Of a stretch of DNA of 64,000 bases, positions 49,930 through 60,270 are shown piece by piece. Source of the DNA: Tetramitus jugosus (taxonomy: Eukaryota > Heterolobosea > Eutetramitea > Acrasida > Vahlkampfiidae); assembly GCA_937625935.1 (NCBI GenBank), contig OW569351.1, positions 580,260 through 644,259 on the forward strand, given 5' to 3'. The position numbers and the translations under genes were made by a program. The stretch's first letter is position 1. The number at the start of each line of letters is the position of its first letter. The notes below the pieces were generated by a model, which was given only the letters and a program-made list of their open reading frames with translations, was not told where the DNA came from and made no database searches.

Positions 49930-51675
49930 GTGAACAACTCTTCTCACGTATTCATCAGTGCCAATGCACTTTTTGTTGTAATGAGTTACTTTATTAGTGT
50001 TTTGGGCTCATTTACCGCCTTCCAAAGGAATTTGATCCATGAAACAAGGTATGCCGTCTCAAGGATCAAGAGACTGATATTCGTCATTTGTGCCTCCATC
50101 TCCATGAGTCTGTGTGCTATTTGGTCCATGCACTTTGTGGGTACTGTCTGTTTCAGCCATCGAAACAATGGGCAACGATTGAACATTACTTATAACGTTG
50201 CACTTACTGTCACGAGTGCCATTGTGCCATTTGTGGCCTGTTTTTTTGGATTCATCTGCACTACGATTCAATTATTCGTTCCAAAGTTTCGAATGTTGGC
50301 ATGGTTTCCATTCTCCTTGTGTTGGCCTGAGAATTCCTCTCATGACTCCGCAATCATAGAGAATATAGAGGAGCGTATGCGAAGAAAAAAGGAAGGCCGA
50401 CTCCGTAGACTAAAAAGATTTATGATTGCCAGTGTGATTGGTGATGAGTTCAGACCACATATTGCTCAGATTTTAATTGGAGCCCTGTTCGCAGCTGCCG
50501 GTATTTGTACGATGCATTACATTGGAATGCTTGCTACTCAAATTGAAGGCACAGTTCGAGTGTGGCATCCTGGTGTTATTGTTGCATCAGTTATCATTGC
50601 TTACTTGGCGTCCTGTGCAGCTCTGTGGATCGCTTTTGCTGTGAGAAAAGAGTATCAGCAAATTCTGAGTTCATTGGTTGCTGGTGTGGCTGTTTCTGGA
50701 ATGCACTACACTGGAATGGCTTCCGTCACTTACCATCATGTGGCTATAAAGAAGGGTAAACCTGGAGTTAGCATGTCTAACTATGATATGACGATGGTAG
50801 TTTCGATGCTTACATCTGCTACTTGCTTCCTCATGCTTATCATTGCATCATTCTCCAGTAGGAAACGATCTGGTGACTTGCGCAAATCAATGATGCAAAT
50901 AGAACAAGAGAAGAGAAAGGTACAATCCTCGGTAGATCAATTGAATGATATGTTCAGTCGAATGGCATCAGAGGAGCACTTAACTCGTCGTATTCTCAAT
51001 CTCATATCAGATGGAGTATGTGTAATTAACAGAAGAGGTCAAATCATGAAGGCGAATCAAGTGTTCGATCGTATCTGTGCTATCACAGATTCTGACTCTC
51101 GGGGAGAAGTTCAGCAGTATCTAGTGGGCGTGATGGACGTGGAGAGAGTTTTTCAAAGGCGAGCAAGATCAATCTCAAGTTACTATACGTCACCCATTCT
51201 CACAGTCTGAAAAGAAATTGCAAATAAGGAGTACTGTGGCAAATGATGATGGTCAGTACTGCATTCTCGTTTTCTAGGAGAACTCAGAAAAAGATTCATC
51301 CAACCAACAACCATTCTCCTCTGTGGAAGCAGATTATAACCGAGTATCACTGCTCGACCAAAGTTTGATGGATCCAGAATTTCTCTCTCGTTTCAAATCC
51401 TTTTGTGAATTGGAGATGTGTGGCGAAAATAATAGGTTCGCCAAAAGTACAAGAAGTGCCCGAATGTCTTGGATCGGATCGAAATTCAACGAGAAATCCT
51501 GAGTAATTTCGTGGAGCCAGGCTCTAAGAAACAGTTGAACTTGCCACTCAACATCCTCAGTCAATCATCCAGTCAAATAGAGCAGGCATACGGACAACTG
51601 GACTTGTTTGATTCCTTGGAGAAGCAAGTCAAAGTTATTCTTTCTGACAGTTACTTCCGGTTTACAAAATTGTGA
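49930..51675 (+). pseudogene. Broken MHYT-PAS-RGS receptor gene
   Basis: The first frame (49930-51210; first ATG 49981) has six or more membrane segments with three MHYT-type motifs (WSMHFVGTV, TMHYIGMLA, GMHYTGMASV), then a coiled coil and the start of a PAS domain (ILNLISDGVCVINRRGQIMK), and stops. Beyond it an RGS domain is split by frame. SLMDPEFLSRFKSFCELEMC lies in one frame near 51368-51430, and IQREILSNFVEPGSKKQLNL to QVKVILSDSYFRFTKL in another (ending 51675). At least two breaks would be needed unless unseen introns remove them. MHYT domains are proposed gas sensors; RGS domains accelerate G-alpha GTP hydrolysis. An intact paralogue probably exists elsewhere. Confidence 0.7.
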
Positions 51676-51741
51676 GAGCAACCATTTTTCATAAAGATAT
51701 TGTTTGTTCCTGTACATGAAATTGTTGCTTCTTGAATGCTT

Positions 51742-53490
51742 TCAATATTCGTTGAGTGAGTAGATTCCATTCAAACATTTAAAAAGATTTGGTTTGTAGC
51801 AAGCATTTCCACAAGTTTGTTGTCCTAATGGACAGAGCTGTTCATCAATACACGAGTAGATTTGGGATGAATAGCATGCAGTTCCACATCTGAGCTGGTT
51901 GACAGGACAGAGGAAATTTCCACTCAAACATGTATGAATAGATGGATTGTAGCAAGACGGTCCACATGATAAGGTCCCTGATGGACAGAGAACTCCCTGA
52001 CTAGTGCAAGCGTACACCGAAGTGCTGTAGCATATTCCATTTCCATTTGCTAAATTGCAGCAGTTATTGTTAGGAGCTATGCACAATGGACATCTATTGC
52101 TCGGTAAATTTCAACACAAAATTATTAGTTGCAGCAGCAGTCAAAATGACGAAATTAAGTGTTCCAAAATTGAGTTGACCTCTGAGACCTCCCCCAACAA
52201 CTATGGCGCCAGCTGTGTCCAGATTAAGAGAAATACCATAACTCAGACCACCAAGATCTGGACTATCACCGTTCACAATAAAATCTACACCACCCGAGGG
52301 ATTAAACCTAACCACCATTACCACGAAAAGTCCTGAACCAACATAGTGATAAATAAAGCTGCCAAATTGGAATGTTCCTCCACTTGCTGCAGATGAATCT
52401 ATCAGTGCTGTCATGTAGCATGTGCCCGCACTATTACAATCAATATCAGTACTTACTTGGACACTGACGCCTTGGGATGTAGTCATAAACAAGGGGGTGC
52501 CTGCTGAATTAAGCTTTGAAAAATAGTATGAAAATCCAGTTGCAGATGTGGCCACGAAAGGATAGAGAATTCTGAAAACTTCCAGATATGTAGCAGTTTC
52601 CAGCAGTATCAATATGAACTCCTCCTCCTCTGACTAAATTGGTGGAGCTAATTAATCTTAAATACTGAGGGACTTGAGCCGAATTGTATTTTACAACAAA
52701 AGCAGAAACTGTTCCAGATGAAACGATGGTAGGCAATGCATCAACTTTCAAACTTCTTCTGAATGTACCAACACATGATTCTCCATTTGTATTGGTATCA
52801 ATATTCACATCTGACAAGAATGTAGTACTATCATCCGAAGAAGTTCCAGACAAAAAGCCAAGTGTAGACGTAAACTTGTAGAGGTAGAATGCTGATAAGC
52901 TAGCAGTCAAAGTGGTAGTATCCACTCCAAAACTGACTGAATCAGCGAACGGTCCAGCAGCATAGATAGTATTCAATGAATCAATGCTGAGCTTTGGTGG
53001 AGATGCAGTTCCAATTCTCTTAGATACAGGTACTCCACTGGGATTAAGCTTAACTAAAAAGGTTGAACCCCCAGTCAATGGACCAACTGTATTTGGATCA
53101 TAGGAGAAAATAGCGCTACCAGTGATAAATCCTGAGATAAATACATTTTGATTGTTATCAACAACAACTGATGATCCAATTACATTATCATCTGGGGCCG
53201 CTGTGATATACAGAGTCCACAAAAAGGCTCCAGCAGAACTAATTTTAACCACATACACACCAAAATGACCTCCGGAGAGAGGAGGTGATGCAGATCCAAA
53301 GTTGATAGAACTAGTATAGTGGCCAATGATATTATATATTTCCTGAACGATCCACAGTTTGATCGTCTTGAGTAGCAGGAATTTCAAAGTTTGGTAAGTT
53401 ACCTGTGATGGTAACTCGAGGGATATGGTGCACTACTAACACACCAAATAATAATAATCAAATAGAATGCAATGAAAATTGATTTCATTT
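51742..53490 (-). pseudogene. Broken SBBP propeller surface protein with Cys-rich tail
   Basis: A start with signal peptide (MKSIFIAFYLIIIIWCVSSA) lies near 53488. SBBP blades follow in several frames, for example NVFISGFITGSAIFSY, NTIYAAGPFADSVSFG and GNCYISGSFQNSLSF. Frame changes are evident near 53340 and near 52560-52600, where one frame ends just as its continuation begins in another. The C-terminal part (52086-51742) holds three ~24-residue Cys-rich repeats with the pattern CP-x-G-x3-CG-x2-CY. The protein was probably secreted. Propellers of this type are common in bacteria and in this amoeba lineage. Confidence 0.65.
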
Positions 53491-53712
53491 TGTTTGTTGG
53501 GATGTTGCTAGTAAATGAAAAAAGTATACTGTCAGCACCTATCTACATGGTGTTACGTGAATACAATTTTTGTAACTTGGATGACCTAAAAAGGTTGTTT
53601 GGGTGCTAAAACAAGATTACCTTGATTTATTCTCTGTGTATGTCTGGCCTGGATCATTGGCAAGTAATTGACCAAAGACTGTTCATGATTGTCCACCGAT
53701 AGAATGTTTATT

Positions 53713-55333
53713 TTATCCCACCATTTCGATACCCTTCTCCAAGTCAACTTTCTTTACTGGCTTCTTCTTCTTGTTCTTGACCACACACAAACCCATTAAT
53801 GCAACAGTGACAGCAACACAACAGCTTAGTGCAAGACAGCCACCAACACCACCAACTACTCCACCGATGATGGCACTTTTTTTGCGGACCGAATTCTCTG
53901 TAGTTGGTAAGTCAAAAGACACGGTTACAGTGTACTCTGATGATTGATATGGACCATTGCTCACCCATGCAATAAAGCTTGGATTTTCTTGACTTCCATC
54001 ATGTACAAACTGTATTTCACCCTTGTCAATCTGCAGGTGAGTAAATTGAGTGATAACGATATTGAGATCACTCGTCAACACAAATCTTCCATGCTGCACT
54101 TGACTGACCATATAGACCAACTCACCAGGTGATGTGTCTCCATAACTGGCTTGGAAATGTGAGGAACCAAGCACTACCTTTTTTCCTGGTTTTACCGATA
54201 GCTGAAGAGTAACCAACCACGGCACTATGCGAAAATAAATGGTAGCTTCTTGTGGCGTTGTGCTCAAATAGCCATTGCTCACACTCACTTGATAGCTTGG
54301 TGCATTAAAACTACCTCATGTACCAACTGTATCTCTCCTACAATCACTTCTTGCTGAGTAAAGTTGGATATAGCAATGCCAGGTTGTGCAACTCGTTCAA
54401 ACTGACAATAGTCAACATTATTGACCATGAATAACAAGGTGTTGTTATCTATCATGTTATCTGAAGCATTCAATAAAGTGCTGTTCAGTACAATTGTTTC
54501 ACCCTGATACACAGTTAAAGATTGTTGGTTGAGTGTGGAACCTGGATGCCATACTCCACCAAACATCTGACCATAAAGGCCAGTAGCACTTTGCCAACTG
54601 ATGACAAAATTACCATCTTTTAGACCAGTGATGACAGGAAATTGCTGATTGCCAGTAGTATTCGTATTCACTTGAAGTTCTCTGCCCAGTTTGCTACCAC
54701 TTCGTTGAGCATAAATACCCAAACCATCGCCATCTTGCTTGTTACTCTGCCAAGTGACTACAAAGCCACCATCAGCCACACTTGCAACATTTGGATTCGT
54801 TTGAGCGTCAATGGTAAAAATTTTGACCTGAAATTCGCTTCCTTGTGCGACACCGGATGCAGTATATCGCTGCCCAAAGATACCATCACCATCTCCATCA
54901 TGGATATTACTTTGCCACACAATCACAAATCCACCACCGCTAAGACCAGCAACAACAGGAGAAATTTGATTGCCAGTTGTTCTAGTATTGACCCGAAATT
55001 CACCACCTTGTTCTTGGGCTATTTCATTGAAACGCTTGGCATATATTCCATTTCCATCGCCATCTTGACCAGCACTCTGCCAAACAGCAACATAGCCTCC
55101 ATCACTTAGACTGCAAATGTCTGCATTGGTCTGGTCACCAGCAGTGTAAGTATTAACAGGAATATCTTCCATCAAAGCTACACCACCATTGTCCATCCAG
55201 TGGCTCGCATATATACCATAACCATCTCCATCGTGAATAGTCGTTTCCCAGACAAATAGAAACCGATTGTTGGTCAAACTACCGGCCACGGCTGTTTTTC
55301 TCTTGTTGCCACTACTATTCAAACTCACCCTAT
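53713..55333 (-). pseudogene. Frameshifted and truncated surface protein: DGDG repeats, CSPG repeats, one TM
   Basis: Two adjoining frames (55361-54285 and 54288-53713) form one protein. At the junction the first reads IQLVHEVVLM and stops, while the other supplies GSFNAPSYQVSVSNG, as expected for a one-base loss. The N-terminal part has about five ~50-residue repeats (GGFVIVWQSNIHDGDGDGIF and similar), a type common in bacterial surface proteins. Two CSPG/cadherin-3-like repeats follow (FTQQEVIVGEIQLVHE; THLQIDKGEIQFVHDGS), then a TM helix (GGVVGGVGGCLALSCCVAVT) and a basic tail. The 5' end is missing: repeat homology stops at about 55330, exactly where the transposase gene begins. Confidence 0.7.
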
Positions 55334-58115
55334 GGTCGTTCCGGACAGTTCCACCAGTCAACTACTCAAAGGCTCTCTAGTGATTAAGAAGAAGGGTAAA
55401 AAGAATTACGCAATCATTGAACATAGCGAAACTGAATCATTCATCAACACAATTACTACCGAACGTATCAAACGTTATGATGATGACGTAGAGGCAACTT
55501 TTACATTGCATAACGAGCAAGATGATGACGAAGATATATTTACAGTGCAATGTCCCGACTTCCCGAACACTACAACTCATGTATTTGATGTCCAGGACGA
55601 TTCAGATACTAATTCAATGGTACATGATTTGAAAATGGCCCTTCGCAATGGTAGATTACCACCGGATGCAATCATAACACAGTTTCTAGCTTCACAATTG
55701 CGAAATATTAATGTACTGAACAAGCATGCATGGGATCATCCATTGTCACTGCAACTACTGGGCCACAATATCCGCACATACACTAGTCGTCGCAAGTATC
55801 AGTATTTGTTAGGCAAGAGCACTACTGCCAATGATAAGGGACATTATGATGTGAGAGATTTGTTGTTCATACTCCCATCAAACTCTCTTTTAGATCAGCT
55901 CAATCCACCATTGACTAATCAATTCGGTGTCATGAAGGATAACATTGAATTGTTTTCCGAGTTAATGGAGACATTGAAGTTACAGAATTTGTGGTCAATA
56001 ATGATAGATGGTATCCAATTAATGAGTGGGATCACTGTATCTAGAAACACAGGATACATCTATGGTGAATCACAGAAGGTGTATACTATTTCTGATGTTG
56101 ATGATGACGCAATGTTCCAGCATTTACTACATTTAGCAGATAACCAATTAGCCAAGAAAGCTGTTGTCTGCTTGCTTGTCCATGGAACTGGAGAGCCAGC
56201 ACAAATTCTGGGATTCACGTGCACATTCTCAGAGTCGACAGACGTGATTTCAAATTTAGTTACAGCAGGTATCGAATGCTGCAATGAGTATGGTATTAAT
56301 GTTGCTCTACTTGCTGCAGATGGAGGCAATATTGCTGCATTAAAGCTGCTCAAATCTCAAATAATGATACCATTGAAGGATGGATCGAGAATTAACATTC
56401 CAGCAGTGGTTTGTGCATGTCATTTAGTGAAAAGTGACAAGTGCAATATGAAGTTGAAACATATTTTGATTCCAGTTCATGAAAAATCTATTTTACAGAA
56501 TCGAACATTGAAGCCCAAGATGATCATCAAATCTAGGCATGAGGGAATTAACTATTTGCTCGTAACTGGGCAGTATTCGACCACATCATTTCAACTACAG
56601 TTACGAGCGAAGCACCGAGTCTATTATCATGGTATTTACTCTACAAAGAATCAGAATATGATGAACCACTTTGATGAGAAGATTGAGGGTGGTCACAAAT
56701 TTATTGGTAGTAGTTCTCTTCAGATTGGACTTTTGAATCCATATAGTTCATTCGATGAATTTGAGGTTATTTGTGACAGTGAGATTACACTCACAATTGT
56801 TGGATATACAACACATATCGTGGGACTGGACACAGTTGTATACACGTATCAGCAATCAGAATCAGTGAGGAGGGTATTGCAACCAACAGATATACTCACT
56901 ACAGACAAACAGAGTGAGTCTCACATGTCTGCAGTTTGCAGTGATGCATATTTACAAGTTCTGAGCATTGAGTACCCCCAATTCATCGGATTGATTCGTT
57001 TGATAACTCTGATGAATAACACATATCAACGTTGTGTGAAGAATAAGGATATATTGGAGTATTCTCATTGTTTAACTCGTGATTATAGTGATCTGTTACA
57101 GTGGAGCAAAATCTATGGAGTTCTCGACAGCAGCAAATTCAACTTTCCAGCAGCTACTCTAGAATCATATGAATTGAACTCTGAATCGGTCGCAGCATTA
57201 ATCAAAATTCTGAATGATCGAAGTATTATAGAATTTAATCTGCATTTGTTCATGACAAACATGCTGGAAGGATTATTTGGAGATCTCAGAGCTGTTCTAC
57301 GCAGATTCACAGTCTACACATTCTTGATAGTCCTCTCCAAAGTCAATCAGCAGAGAGTTTTGAAGTATCATCCAGAGAGCTTGCAACGAAGGAATAGTAT
57401 TGGTACAGCGAAACACTACGCTAACAGAGATGTCCAGCACACTAGAACAGCAACAGGAACAGTTATTGCTGCTGCGAAGAAGAAGAAGTATCTGAAGAAG
57501 CAGGCATCGTACACACAAGAACAGTTTGGGAAAGCTAAATTGATTGAAAAACAGCAATTGAAGCTCAAAACCAAAGAGAGTCGTGATTATATGATCAGTT
57601 CGTTTGCACAGGAGGCAATTAACTTCATGAAGCTCCGGACAAAGAGTGTCACAGTGGACTCTGCATTGATCAATGCAACAGAGATTGTGGATAAGGAGCC
57701 TGTAACAACAGAATACACTGGTGAGCTATCGACAGGAGTAGTGTATAGTGCCTTGTGGAAACGGCCAAACAGTATAGTAACTAGGCTTGCAGCAGATTAT
57801 GTGTATTGTGATTTTGAGTGGAACGGCAAGAGCCAGATCATATCTGTGTGTTTCTACCATCCCAGGTCAAGTACAGTGTTTTCCAGTTTGGTCAGACAGA
57901 GCAGTGCTGGTCTAGTGAAAGTTCATGGTCTTACAAACCACATGCTGAAGAATTCTCCAATGCCTATGCATGTGTGCTCAGAGATCAGAGCATTCTTCAC
58001 GATGATTAATGCAGAGAAGATTGCCTTGGCAGCATATTATGGTAGGAATCATGATTATCAATTACTGCAAAGAGGAACCCAGACAATCTGTTGTTCACAG
58101 ATATACAATTTGTGA
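55332..58115 (+). CDS. DDE-transposase-like protein with C-terminal DEDDh exonuclease (first part)
   Basis: 927 codons. A lysine-rich start leads to a transposase-like core with possible catalytic residues Asp226 (WSIMIDGIQLMSGI), Asp330 (ALLAADGGNIAALKLL) and Glu646 (NMLEGLFGDLRA). A Cys/His/Asp stretch (VVCACHLVKSDKCNMK) resembles the D-PHL-K motif of P-element/THAP9-type transposases. After a basic coiled coil, a DEDDh exonuclease begins: YVYCDFEWNGKSQI (Asp827, Glu829), VKVHGLTNHMLKN and YGRNHDYQLL (Asp908). The frame then stops, and the domain continues one frame over in the next ORF. The superfamily is a suggestion from motif order. It abuts the truncated surface gene. Confidence 0.65.
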   Translation: MVVPDSSTSQLLKGSLVIKKKGKKNYAIIEHSETESFINTITTERIKRYDDDVEATFTLHNEQDDDEDIFTVQCPDFPNTTTHVFDVQDDSDTNSMVHDLKMALRNGRLPPDAIITQFLASQLRNINVLNKHAWDHPLSLQLLGHNIRTYTSRRKYQYLLGKSTTANDKGHYDVRDLLFILPSNSLLDQLNPPLTNQFGVMKDNIELFSELMETLKLQNLWSIMIDGIQLMSGITVSRNTGYIYGESQKVYTISDVDDDAMFQHLLHLADNQLAKKAVVCLLVHGTGEPAQILGFTCTFSESTDVISNLVTAGIECCNEYGINVALLAADGGNIAALKLLKSQIMIPLKDGSRINIPAVVCACHLVKSDKCNMKLKHILIPVHEKSILQNRTLKPKMIIKSRHEGINYLLVTGQYSTTSFQLQLRAKHRVYYHGIYSTKNQNMMNHFDEKIEGGHKFIGSSSLQIGLLNPYSSFDEFEVICDSEITLTIVGYTTHIVGLDTVVYTYQQSESVRRVLQPTDILTTDKQSESHMSAVCSDAYLQVLSIEYPQFIGLIRLITLMNNTYQRCVKNKDILEYSHCLTRDYSDLLQWSKIYGVLDSSKFNFPAATLESYELNSESVAALIKILNDRSIIEFNLHLFMTNMLEGLFGDLRAVLRRFTVYTFLIVLSKVNQQRVLKYHPESLQRRNSIGTAKHYANRDVQHTRTATGTVIAAAKKKKYLKKQASYTQEQFGKAKLIEKQQLKLKTKESRDYMISSFAQEAINFMKLRTKSVTVDSALINATEIVDKEPVTTEYTGELSTGVVYSALWKRPNSIVTRLAADYVYCDFEWNGKSQIISVCFYHPRSSTVFSSLVRQSSAGLVKVHGLTNHMLKNSPMPMHVCSEIRAFFTMINAEKIALAAYYGRNHDYQLLQRGTQTICCSQIYNL

Positions 58116-58918
58116 TCAAACATATCATTGAGAAGGAGGGAATTGATCCAGATTCATTATCTCTGTCCAGTATTCATTCACACTATTTTGGCAAAGATAT
58201 GTATCAGCAGCATGATGCACACGCAGATACTATTGCCACTCATGATGTTGTTCTCACAGGATGCAAGAACAACAAGATTGATATTTCAACTACTCGGAAG
58301 CATTTTGATCTGCTTGTGACAACACAGCCTCAATCAGATAGTGAACTCACTGTTGAAGAATATACATTGAAATTAATTGAGAAGCGAGGTGAACCACTGA
58401 AATCAACTGGTAAACGGAAGAAGCGGAAGCCCTCAACAGTCAGTGGTAAACGCAAACGCAGTGGCGACAGTCAACAACAGAAGGCTCAGAAGACATCCAG
58501 TAGAGCTAGTAAGAAGCCCAGTGAACGAAATGCTGATGGTATTGACACTGTCAATATTGTTTCTAACAGACGTCAGCGATCTGCAATAGCGTCATACTCT
58601 CAGTTGCACAATGGTGATTATGGATCAGATACAGAATCAGAATCAGAACCAGATTATGATGGAGAGTATGAATCAGATGACTATGATGACGAGGAGCAAT
58701 CTCACAGAGACTATTGTATGAAATGTCACAAACATGGGGAGTTATTCATGTGTGAAGGTGAAGATTGTGCCAATGTCTGCTGTCCAACATGTGCTGGTTT
58801 CACTGCTCGTCCCAGCTCTGATGCACCAGTTCCACTTGATTGGCCAGACGACTATTATTGTCCACATTGTGAAGAGAAGGAGGATTATAATGAATTTGAT
58901 GATTCAATCCGTCAATAA
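58091..58918 (+). pseudogene. Continuation of the transposase-exonuclease: exonuclease end and PHD finger
   Basis: This frame has no ATG at its start. It carries on the exonuclease of the preceding ORF: LFTDIQFVIKHIIEKEGI, then YQQHDAHADTIATHDVVL with the closing His and Asp of the DEDDh set (H-x4-D). A basic disordered region (KRKKRKPSTVSGKRKR) and an acidic one follow. The C-terminus is a PHD finger: CMKCHKHGELFMCEGEDC, VCCPTC, then YYCPHCEE. It is offset by -1 relative to the first ORF, with the overlap at about 58060-58115. No strong slippery heptamer was seen, so a mutation or sequence error is more likely than programmed frameshifting. Confidence 0.65.
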
Positions 58919-59053
58919 TGATCAAAGTAAGAGACTTTATCAATTGAGCCACTGTAATGTTGATATAAAGGCTTGATAGATCCCAGGTGTGAAATGCTTT
59001 TTGTTCGAGTGGTCAAAAGCTTCAGTTCGCTACCTGTGGTTCGTGAGTTCGAA

Positions 59054-59914
59054 TCACAGTGAGCGAATGAAATAGGTCCAACTTTTTGACTTGTGAACCC
59101 CTGTAAAATTTCCTGTCGAGGGCCTAAAGCGTTTCGAGTTCCAATGATTGAACGTGTAGGGATGTATGTTGTGCAATGAGGGAGTTTCATACCCATCTCT
59201 TGTCAGAGAGTAGTTTTTCATATGTACAGTATGGATCACCTGAGATATATTAGGGGAGCATGAAAAACCGTCAGTCCAGTAGAAGCTCTCTTGCGCACTT
59301 CGAACCTTATCATAGATATCGGCTCTAATACTGCTAGTAAGTCCAGTTTTAGCAAGTCGATCGGCTGTGTTATTCTGAGTCGAATCGGCATGTCCTTTGA
59401 CCCACTTTAGAGTTGTAATCAAATTCTTTTCTCTCAGAGTCTTGAAACATAGAGAGGCAATGTCAGCATTTTTTGCCCACCTTGGACTACTGTCCATACT
59501 TACCGTTGTTTTGTTATCACACATTGCTAGGATGCTATCCTCGTTTGGTGCTAATAGGGCTGCCACAGTCATCGTTATAGTTTCTGCATGAGTAGAAGAG
59601 TTTGCGTATGGTATATGAAAGTATTGTTCGAGGATTGTGTTATCACTAGAATCAGTCCACACAATACCACCACCTCCTTTACCACTGACAGCGTCGAAGG
59701 AAGCGTCAGTCCAACAGTGTTTGATACTGGGGAGAAGCTCTTGAGGTATGTCTACAATGGTCCATTGATCTCGAGCAAATTCGACCCTTACTGGGTTTAG
59801 GTCATGATTATTCCTTTTGCCTAAGTAGATACCAGCGTTGTTCATTTCTTCAATTGTGGTGAGGTCTCTCCTCCAAGGGTTTGGGTTTGGGGTGCTATTC
59901 GCTGAACAACCCAA
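59054..59914 (-). pseudogene. RNase H domain of a truncated non-LTR retroelement
   Basis: About 286 codons open from a non-ATG start. An RNase H core has all expected residues: CWTDASFDAVSGKGGGGIVW (Asp), SSTHAETITMTVAAL (Glu), ILAMCDNKTTVSM (Asp) and KGHADSTQNNTADRLAKTGL (His/Asp). The approximately 85-residue tail is not recognised. No reverse transcriptase or endonuclease lies upstream; the sequence there is telomere-like repeat. It is therefore probably the 3' remnant of a 5'-truncated LINE. The gene points away from the telomere. Confidence 0.75.
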
Positions 59915-60270
59915 CCTTTTTCTATAACTCCTTACCCAACCTTTTAATAAGTCTAATCCAACCTTTTACCTGCGTCGTTAGACGCAGGTGTTATATAGTA
60001 GAAAATTGCTTTGCGAGCCTCAGCGAGCAATGCATAACAGGATTAAACTTCATTTTTGATGTTTTGCGAGCTACATGAATATACATTGCTTTGCGAGCAT
60101 AAGCGAGCAATGCATAACATTAGGACTAATGTTCATTTTACTTCGAGCTTTTTGGAAAAGCTCGCTTAGGCTCCTTTCATTTTGCGATCTTCAGCGAGCA
60201 ATACATAACATTTATTCTACTTTTCTTACGTTGGCAATTATTCCTAGTAGAATAATGAACAATACAGGAT
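59915..60270. repeat. Subtelomeric hairpin cluster
   Basis: The unit attgctttgcgagc...agcgagcaatgcataaca occurs about three times (near 60005, 60087 and, diverged, 60180), each able to form a stem (CATTGCT/AGCAATG). Perfect hairpins are also present: acctgcgtc/gacgcaggt (59968-59989) and cgagctttt/aaaagctcg (60144-60164). The phrase ccaacctttt is repeated three times at 59919-59967. Confidence 0.7.

Noticed and set aside
58020-58115. Programmed -1 ribosomal frameshift site
   Set aside because: The offset fits, but no X-XXY-YYZ slippery heptamer with a following structure was seen.
58993-59068. Complete tRNA gene
   Set aside because: The acceptor stem does not pair and the T-stem has mismatches, so it was kept only as a low-interest finding.
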